Source: Granulicella sp. UBA5172
GTDB lineage: Bacteria; Acidobacteriota; Terriglobia; Terriglobales; Acidobacteriaceae
Reading direction: 5' to 3'
Length of the DNA: 8,506 bases
NCBI GenBank assembly: GCA_002413385.1
Contig: DHWW01000277.1
Span: 10,337 to 18,842 of the forward strand
Shown here one piece after another: positions 1 through 5,385 of the stretch (its first letter is position 1; every line of letters begins with the position of its first letter). The position numbers and the translations under genes are program-made. The notes beneath the pieces are model-generated. The model made no database searches and had not been told where the DNA came from. It saw nothing but the letters and a program-made list of their open reading frames with translations.

Positions 1-1
1 G

Positions 2-94
2 CTGTTCGTCTTCAGTTGCGCGGCGCACAACCTGATCCTGCTGCCGCGACTGATGGCTCAACCACCCGAAGTGCTCCGGGAGCAGTGTGCCTGA
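2..94 (+). CDS. IS transposase, C-terminal end (partial, runs in from the left)
   Basis: An open frame enters from the left edge and gives 30 residues before TGA at 92-94. It contains the run 'VFSCAAHNLILLPRLMA', which resembles the closing helix of DDE transposases of the IS5/IS1182 type, where a string like 'FxxAxAAYNLxRLPKLL' is typical just before the stop. Nothing catalytic lies within the window, so the family is a judgement from this tail alone. No terminal inverted repeat of the element could be recognised between the stop and the antitoxin gene at 159. The fragment matters mainly as a sign that a mobile element borders the toxin-antitoxin pair. It could also be the tail of another protein. 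Confidence 0.45.
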   Translation: MFVFSCAAHNLILLPRLMAQPPEVLREQCA

Positions 95-158
95 GCAATG
101 GACCGCGCCGCGGCTGGGTCATCTTACTCGCTGAAGCCCGACGCTGACCACAGCAGGC

Positions 159-491
159 TCACCCCCGCCGCAAGGGAACCTCTCCCAACACGAGCGGCTC
201 CAGGCGAAAACTTGCCTCGGGAAACACCGCTCGAATTTCGACATCCCCACCGAGCGCACGTACGTACTTCGCCAATGTGCCGACGAGCAGGTCCGAACGA
301 TTCTCGATCGCGGAGACACCGGCCTGGTCGATGCCTAGTTTCTCGGCAAGCTCTACCTGCGTCTGGTTACGCGCCTTCCGGAGTGCCGCAAAGCCCATCC
401 GATCCAGCTCCGCAACCGCCTCGCGCTTCAACTCTTCTCGACGTTCCGCTGAGACCTTGTGATTCAAGTCACGCCACGCTGTCGTTTTCAT
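159..491 (-). CDS. higA: HigA-type XRE-family antitoxin / transcriptional regulator
   Basis: This 110-residue protein carries a helix-turn-helix of the XRE (Cro/C1) class at about residues 36-88. The recognition part reads 'TQVELAEKLGIDQAGVSAIE', followed by 'LAKYVRALGG', the usual close of this fold. The N-terminal 35 residues are charged and helical ('AERREELKREAVAELDRMG'), as in HigA antitoxins that follow their toxin gene. The start ATG (489-491) has a good ribosome site, AAAGGA at 499-504, seven bases upstream. It lies 63 bases downstream of the toxin frame at 555-899 in the same direction, the toxin-first order typical of HigBA. By family knowledge it should bind and neutralise HigB and repress the shared promoter. 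The gene is intact although its toxin partner is interrupted, so it may now act only as a regulator. Confidence 0.85.
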   Translation of the reverse strand: MKTTAWRDLNHKVSAERREELKREAVAELDRMGFAALRKARNQTQVELAEKLGIDQAGVSAIENRSDLLVGTLAKYVRALGGDVEIRAVFPEASFRLEPLVLGEVPLRRG

Positions 492-554
492 CGGTCTATC
501 CTTTCGAAGGCTTGCGCCTTACACGCTTACATCTACCAACACACAGAGCCGCCA

Positions 555-899
555 TCACTCTCCGCGCAGGTACTCCCCAAACAACCTGTCCGCCGTGCGA
601 ATCGCTTCCTCGTACCAGCGGTTTCCCTTACCCGTCTTCACGCCTCCAACCAAAAGCACCGCCTGCCGGATCGGGTCGAACGCATACAGCACACGGTAGG
701 GTTTGCCGCCCTACTGGATCCGCAACTCACGCATAGCCGCATACGCCGAACCCTTGATACCACTGCTGAACGGAAATTCCAGATTCACTCCCCGCTCTTC
801 CAGCAAACCCACTACACGAACAACCGCTTCCTGCTCTGATTCATTCAAGCCCTCAAACCAGCCTTTGAATTCGTCAGTAACGGTGAGCCCGATTGCCAC
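555..899 (-). pseudogene. higB: HigB-type (RelE/ParE superfamily, phage Gp49-like) toxin, interrupted by an in-frame amber codon
   Basis: Read through, the frame from GTG 899 to TGA 555-557 gives 114 residues of a HigB-like mRNA-interferase toxin. The N-terminal half contains 'LTVTDEFKGWFEGLNESEQ' and 'SGIKGSAYAAMRELRIQ'. The C-terminal half contains 'GGKPYRVLYAFDPIRQAVLL', then 'GGVKTGKGNRWYEEAI'. This is the standard order: FKxWF start, MRELR strand, PYRVLYAFDP core, GGxKTG...RWYE end. Codon 63 is TAG (complement of CTA at 711-713), exactly between 'RELRIQ' and 'GGKPYRV', where relatives have one ordinary residue. The frame is open on both sides with no insertion or deletion, so one base change explains the defect. 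The 62-residue product lacks the core strand, so the toxin should be inactive. The GTG start is my choice because 'MAIGLTVTDEF' matches family starts; it lacks a clear ribosome site. Confidence 0.8.
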
Positions 900-950
900 A
901 AGAGAAATATACTCTAAAAGACATATGATGCAGAGAATATATTTTGCATT
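900..950 (-). promoter_or_regulatory. AT-rich promoter/operator of the higBA pair
   Basis: This is the most AT-rich stretch of an otherwise GC-rich window and lies directly upstream of the toxin frame. It forms a large imperfect palindrome centred on CATATG (922-927): AAATATACTCT at 905-915 faces AGAGAATATATTTT at 932-945, with a two-base offset between the arms. On the minus strand TATATT occurs at 911-906 and 941-936 as candidate -10 boxes. The nearer one would start transcription at about 899-900, almost on the GTG. HigA-type antitoxins usually bind such palindromes at their own promoter. No convincing -35 box is visible. Confidence 0.35.
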
Positions 951-1180
951 GCAGGGGAGTAGGCTTCCTCCCCACCGCCAACCGGCCATGCCGTCTTCCA
1001 GCCCCACCTTGTATGTTGCGAATCAAGGCGTAACGATGGAGTTCCCTCAATGTTCTGGTTGAGCTAAGTTAGATTGCTTACGAAGCCGGCCGGTTGGGAA
1101 TCGGCTCCATTTTCGTCACCGGATGATATTTCGCGGACGAAAGCTAAACTTCTTTTGCCTGATATCCACAATTCATAGGC
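951..1180. other. Intergenic stretch with no supported gene
   Basis: Between the toxin promoter and the riboswitch promoter I find no frame with a ribosome site or recognisable protein. The self-complementary CCGGCCGG lies near 1085. A possible weak hairpin (AGCCG ... CGGCT) precedes a TTTT at about 1082-1115, but it is too short to call a terminator. No NrdR double box is seen. Confidence 0.4.
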
Positions 1181-1209
1181 GTGCAGATTTCCGAGCCGCA
1201 AGCTATAGT
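1181..1209 (+). promoter_or_regulatory. Likely promoter of the riboswitch-nrdAB transcript
   Basis: A -10-like TATAGT at 1204-1209 matches five of six consensus bases. The start expected six or seven bases downstream (about 1215-1217) coincides with the first base of the riboswitch P1 helix at 1217, which supports the call. The -35 region (GTGCAG at 1181-1186, 17-base spacing) is poor, so the promoter may need help or may be weak. Confidence 0.4.
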
Positions 1210-1216
1210 GTCTTTA

Positions 1217-1385
1217 TTCCATGGTCACTCCTTGCTCGGAGTGTGAATAGGGAATCCGGTGAGAGTCCGGAACTGCCCCGCAGCGGTATGCAAGTACGAA
1301 AGCCCAAGATGACACTGGAGCTGTAGGCTCTGGGAAGTCCGGCAAGTAGGTATGATCTTGCAAAGTCCGAAGACCTGCCATGGAA
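1217..1385 (+). promoter_or_regulatory. Cobalamin (adenosylcobalamin) riboswitch
   Basis: The leader has the full set of cobalamin-aptamer marks in order. P1 closes perfectly: TTCCATGG (1217-1224) pairs with CCATGGAA (1378-1385). A second hairpin, ACTCC...GGAGT, follows at about 1227-1242. The core 'GGGAATCCGGTGAGAGTCCGG', then 'AACTGCCCCGCAGCGGTA', spans about 1250-1288. The variable arm follows, then the B12 box AGTCCGAAGACCTGCC at about 1364-1379. It lies about 105 bases ahead of the nrdA start on the same strand. By family knowledge the aptamer binds adenosylcobalamin and turns expression off. Control of a B12-independent class Ia ribonucleotide reductase by B12 is known from Streptomyces nrdABS and makes sense when a B12-dependent class II enzyme is also present. 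Confidence 0.95.
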
Positions 1386-1390
1386 ACATT

Positions 1391-1425
1391 CGCTAACGCC
1401 TCCGAGGGGAGGCGAGGTGGCAGCG
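1391..1425 (+). promoter_or_regulatory. Hairpin in the riboswitch expression platform
   Basis: Just after the aptamer, CGCCTCC (1397-1403) pairs perfectly with GGAGGCG (1408-1414) across a GAGG loop. An outer CGCT/AGCG pair (1391-1394 with 1422-1425) extends it. There is no U-run after it, so it does not look like an intrinsic terminator. It fits the accessory hairpin whose loop contacts the aptamer in cobalamin riboswitches, or a switch acting on translation. Farther down, TACCGCTG (1447-1454) is fully complementary to the conserved core segment CAGCGGTA (1281-1288) and could form an alternative fold. Confidence 0.45.
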
Positions 1426-1491
1426 CATTCGTCCTTCACTGAGGGCTACCGCTGTTTCTTCGCACGCTTCTGAGGCCAGGGAGATCTAACC

Positions 1492-3952
1492 ATGGCCGCC
1501 GTAACCGATACCGCTCCAACTCAAACCACTCTCGCCGACCTCACGCCTGGATTTCCTGCGCGTGAGGAGACGCCCGTTATGCATGTCCGCAAGCGCAACG
1601 GGGCGCTCGAACCGGTCGAGGTCAACAAGATCGTCCGCGCCGTCCAGCGCTCCTCTTACGGCCTTACCCACGTCGATGCCATACGTGTCGCATCGAAGAC
1701 CATCGGAGGTTTGTATGACGGAGCGACCACCCGCGAGCTCGATACCATCTCCATCGACACAGCGGCGTCGCTCATCGCCGAAGAACCCCAGTATTCGCGC
1801 GCTCGCCGCACAACTTCTCCTCGCGACCATCGTCAAGGAAGTCTCCGCGCTGAACCTGTACTCGTTCTCGCAGGCCATCGCCTATGGACATCAGGAGGGC
1901 ATCGTCGGCAAGGCCACCGCGGAGTTCGTCCATACCCACGCACGCAAGCTGAATCACGCCATCGACGATACCTTCTCCGACCGCTTCGAGTACTTCGGCC
2001 TGCGTACCGTCTACGACCGGTATCTCTTGCGCGATCCAATCTCGCGCGGAATCATCGAGACGCCGCAGCACTTCTTTCTCCGCGTCGCCTGCGGCCTCGC
2101 CGTTACCCCGCACGAGGCAATCGAGTTCTATCGCCTCATCGCCTCGCTCGATTACATGCCCTCGTCGCCTACGCTCTTCAACGCCGGCACCAAACACCCG
2201 CAGATGTCCTCGTGCTACCTCCACGACTCGCCACAGGACTCGCTCGACAGCATCTATGACACCTATAAGAACGTCGCTCTGCTATCCAAATTCTCCGGCG
2301 GCATCGGTCTCGCGTTCCACCGCGTCCGCAGCGAAGGTTCATTGATTCGAGCCACCAACGGCCTATCGAACGGCATCATTCCGTGGCTGCGCACACTCGA
2401 CAGTTCCGTTGCGGCGGTCAACCAGGGCGGCAAGCGAAAGGGTGCATGCTGCGTCTACCTTGAACCCTGGCACGCGGACATCGAGTCCTTCCTCGAACTC
2501 CGCGAGAACACTGGAGACAACGCCCGTCGTACCTATAACCTCAATCTCGCCAACTGGATTCCAGACCTCTTCATGCAGCGCGTGGAAGCAGACGGCATGT
2601 GGTCGCTCTTCGATCCGAAGGACGTGCCGCAACTTCCCGACCTCTTCGGCGACGCATTCACCGAAGCCTACGAAAAGGCCGAAGCCGATAAGCTCTATCA
2701 CCGTCAGATCAAAGCACGCGATCTCTACCTGCGCATGATGCGTTCGCTCGCCGAGACTGGCAACGGCTGGATGACCTTCAAGGACGCGACCAACCTGAAG
2801 TGCAACCAGACCGGGAAGTCAGGTAACGTCGTCCACCTCTCGAACCTCTGCACCGAAATCACCGAGGTCACATCGAAAGACCAGACGGCCGTCTGCAACC
2901 TGGGTTCGATCAACCTCGCTCGGCATATCACCTTCGACGCCAACGGCGCACCCTCCTTCGACTTCCAAAAGCTCGGTGAGACAGTGCGCGTCGCAGTCCC
3001 CATGCTCGACCGCGTCATCGACATCAATTACTATCCGATCGCGCAGGCTGCCAGCTCCAACGCACAGTGGCGCCCGATCGGTCTCGGGCTCATGGGGTTG
3101 CAGGATGTATTCTTCCAGCTCCATCTCCCGTTCGACTCGGCTGAGGCGCAAAAGCTCTCCACGAGGATTCAGGAAGAGATTTACTATCAAGCACTCGTCG
3201 CAAGCTGCGAGCTTGCGGAAAAGAACGGACCGCATGCGACCTTCGCGGATACACGGCTCGCCCAGGGACAATTGCAGTTCGACCTCTGGAACGTAACACC
3301 GAGCGAACCCGCTCGCTGGAATGTACTCCGTGAGCGAATAGTCAAGAATGGCGTTCGCAACTCGCTCATGATCGCCATTGCTCCCACTGCGACGATCGCC
3401 TCAATCGTCGGCTGCTACGAGTGCATCGAGCCGCAAATTTCGAACCTCTTCAAGCGCGAAACGCTCTCAGGCGAGTTCCTCCAGGTCAATCGATACCTCA
3501 TCGAAGAGCTTCAAATTCGAGGTATGTGGACCGAAGAGATGCGCATGCTCCTCAAGCTCTCCGAGGGGTCTGTGCAGAATATCGACGGCCTTCCCGACGA
3601 CCTCAAGCTCTTGTATCGCACCGTGTGGGAGATGCCTATGCGCTCGCTGATAGACATGGCCGCAGCTCGCAATGCCTATATCGATCAGTCACAATCCCTG
3701 AATCTGTTTGCGGAGTCTCCTAACATAGGCAGGCTATCGTCGATGTATATGTACGCGTGGAAGCAGGGTCTAAAGACGACCTACTATCTCCGTTCGCGGC
3801 CAGCGACGAAGATCGCCAAAGCAACCGTAACCAATACCAGCAGCCGCACCGGAGCCGCTGCGTCGAACGCGTTGCCATCCGCCGCTCCTTCTGTGGAAGC
3901 AGCCATTGCATGCTCACTTGAGAACCCCGGCTCCTGTGAAGCCTGCCAGTAG
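1492..3952 (+). CDS. nrdA: Class Ia ribonucleoside-diphosphate reductase alpha (large) subunit, with a +1 frame break near 1796-1801
   Basis: Reduces ribonucleoside diphosphates to deoxyribonucleotides, the catalytic half of the NrdA-NrdB complex. Start ATG 1492 has AGGGAG (1478-1483) eight bases upstream. The N-terminus is an ATP-cone regulatory domain (about residues 30-115; 'VRKRNGALEPVEVNKIVRAV'). After 'EEPQYSR' the frame must skip one base in the CGCGCGC tract (1796-1802) to continue as 'LAAQLLLATIVKEVSALN'. The repaired protein has 819 residues, normal for the family. Numbering on the repaired protein: redox Cys241 ('SSCYL') and Cys468 ('AVCNLGS'), the thiyl-radical Cys453 in 'NLCTEI' with Asn451 and Glu455, radical-path tyrosines 764-765 ('TTYYLRSR'), and the C-terminal redox pair in 'CEACQ'. 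Downstream of the break there is no further defect over about 715 codons. The extra base may be a sequence error, a recent mutation or, least likely, a recoding site. Confidence 0.93.
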
Positions 3953-3998
3953 TTCAGCCATCATCTACCCGTTACATCGATCTCAGAGAGAACCTACT

Positions 3999-5052
3999 AT
4001 GTCCACGACTGCTGTCCCCCACTCCGCATCCTCTTCCGTCGCTGCACCCGCGCATATCCTCGATCCCGGCCTCTGCCTGACCCTACGCCCGATGAAGTTT
4101 CCGGTCTTCTATGACATGTTCCGCGACGGCATCAAGAACACCTGGACAGTCGAAGAGGTCGACTTCCAGACCGACCTCACCGACCTCAAGACCAAAATCA
4201 CACCCGCCGAGGTCCACGTCATCCAGCGCCTCGTCGCCTTCTTCGCTACCGGAGACTCCATCGTCTCAAACAACCTCGTCCTCAACCTCTACAAGCACAT
4301 CAACTCGCCCGAGGCTCGGCTCTATCTCTCCCGCCAGCTCTTTGAAGAGGCGGTGCATGTGCAGTTCTACCTCACGCTTCTCGACAACTACGTCCCCGAC
4401 CACGACGAGCGTGCAGCCGCTTTCGCCGCCGTCGAGAACATCCCGTCCATCTCGAAGAAGGCTGATTTCTGCATGAAGTGGATGGACTCCATCCAGCAGC
4501 TCGAGACCCTGGAAACCAAGCAGCACCGCCGCCAGTTCCTCCTCAACCTCATCTGCTTCGCCGCCTGCATCGAAGGCCTTTTCTTCTTTGCCGCCTTCGC
4601 CTACGTCTACTTCTTTCGGTCAAAGGGTCTGCTGCATGGTCTCGCCGGAGGCACCAACTGGGTCTTCCGCGACGAGAGCTGCCACCTCGAGTTCGCCTTC
4701 GAGGTCGTCAATGTCGTCCGAGCTCAGGAACCTGATCTTTGGGATGCCGAGCTTGAGACCGAGATCGTCACCATGTTGCGCGAGGCCGTGGACTGCGAGG
4801 CTCAATTCGCCCGAAGACCTCCTTGCGGGTGGCGTCGCTGGTCTTTCGCTACGCGATATGCGTCAGTACCTTGGCTTCGTCGCCGACTCGCGCCTGCAAC
4901 GTCTCGGCATCGCGCCCGCCTTCCACGCAAAAAATCCATTCTCATTTATGGATCTGCAGGACGTGCAAGAGCTAACCAACTTTTTCGAGCGACGAGTCTC
5001 CGCCTACCAAACCGCAGTCCCGGGAGAAGTAGGTTTCGGAGAGGACTTTTAG
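3999..5052 (+). CDS. nrdB: Class Ia ribonucleoside-diphosphate reductase beta (radical) subunit, with a +1 frame break near 4810-4812
   Basis: Ferritin-like subunit that makes the tyrosyl radical for NrdA. It starts 46 bases after nrdA stops, on the same strand, so it is the second gene of the riboswitch-controlled operon. The ribosome site is weak (AGAGAG around 3985-3990). The di-iron ligands are all visible: Asp86 ('TGDSIV'), Glu117 and His120 ('FEEAVHVQFY'), Glu192 ('CIEGLFFF'), Glu226 and His229 ('DESCHLEF'). Tyr124, seven residues after Glu117, sits where the radical tyrosine lies in E. coli NrdB, which marks class Ia rather than a tyrosine-less variant. After 'DCEAQFA' one C in the GCCC at 4809-4812 must be skipped to continue 'EDLLAGGVAGLSLRDMRQYL' and end in 'GFGEDF', the tail that docks to NrdA. 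The repaired length is 350 residues, normal. Unrepaired, the frame runs on to 5114 with an unrelated tail and no docking peptide. Confidence 0.93.
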
Positions 5053-5101
5053 GTTCACGCAAGGTCAGATGTTGTCCAGTCGCCAATGCACTCATTGAGC
5101 T

Positions 5102-5314
5102 TTGTATATCCTAGCCAACGCGATGATCTACTACGATACCCCTCTTCTCTCGCGGGTATATGAGCAAAAACTGGCGGCAGGCGACCTGGAAGCCATCAAG
5201 ATTCTCAAAGGCACCTCGCCCGTTGCTTGGTGCGACGTCAATCTGATCGGAAACTTCGACTTCACGGCCAGTTCGACGCCGGTCGACATCGAAGCCCTGG
5301 CGGCTCGTCTCTAA
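5102..5314 (+). pseudogene. tnpA: Tn3-family transposase (TnpA), C-terminal fragment
   Basis: Seventy codons beginning 'LYILANAMIYYDTPLLSRVY' and including 'LKGTSPVAWCDVNLIGNFDF' match the last part of Tn3-family transposases, where '...IxYYNTxxLSR', 'ISPxAWRHxxLxGxYxF' and a final 'xDxxAL' are usual. Relatives have Arg-His or Arg-Asn after the Trp; here it is Cys-Asp. Upstream in the same frame is a TGA at 5096-5098 and no homology, so about 900 residues including the catalytic DDE residues are missing. The TTG at 5102 is only the first sense codon of the remnant, not a functional start. The fragment begins about 50 bases after nrdB stops, so a transposon end has been left directly behind the operon. 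It points towards the other TnpA fragment at 8131-8506, which lies on the opposite strand. Confidence 0.75.
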
Positions 5315-5385
5315 AATGAAGGTTTCTGGCGTCGATCAATGATTCGCGTTGCATCCTCGAATCCATCCAGCGAAGGGGGCGGGTC

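Noticed and set aside
711..713. Amber codon read as a sense codon (genetic-code change)
   Set aside because: TAG is used as the true stop of nrdA, nrdB and the glycoside hydrolase in this window, so general amber reassignment is very unlikely.
98..736. A 212-codon plus-strand open frame opposite the toxin-antitoxin pair
   Set aside because: It is antisense to higA and most of higB, its product is low-complexity in Pro/Arg/Ser, and it has no recognisable domain. The minus-strand frames give clear HigA and HigB sequences.
711..1007. A longer toxin start upstream, adding about 36 residues
   Set aside because: The added part would run through the AT-rich palindrome and its promoter-like boxes and matches nothing in HigB proteins. 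The family sequence begins at about 'MAIGLTVTDEF' (899).
1204..1211. TATAGTGT, an exact half of an NrdR box, in the nrdA promoter
   Set aside because: The other half and the usual second box about three helical turns away are missing. The sequence is better explained as the -10 box.
5315..5385. Possible terminator between the two convergent coding regions
   Set aside because: Only a 6-bp GATTCG/CGAATC repeat (about 5341-5363) with an 11-base loop and no T-run is present; too weak to call.
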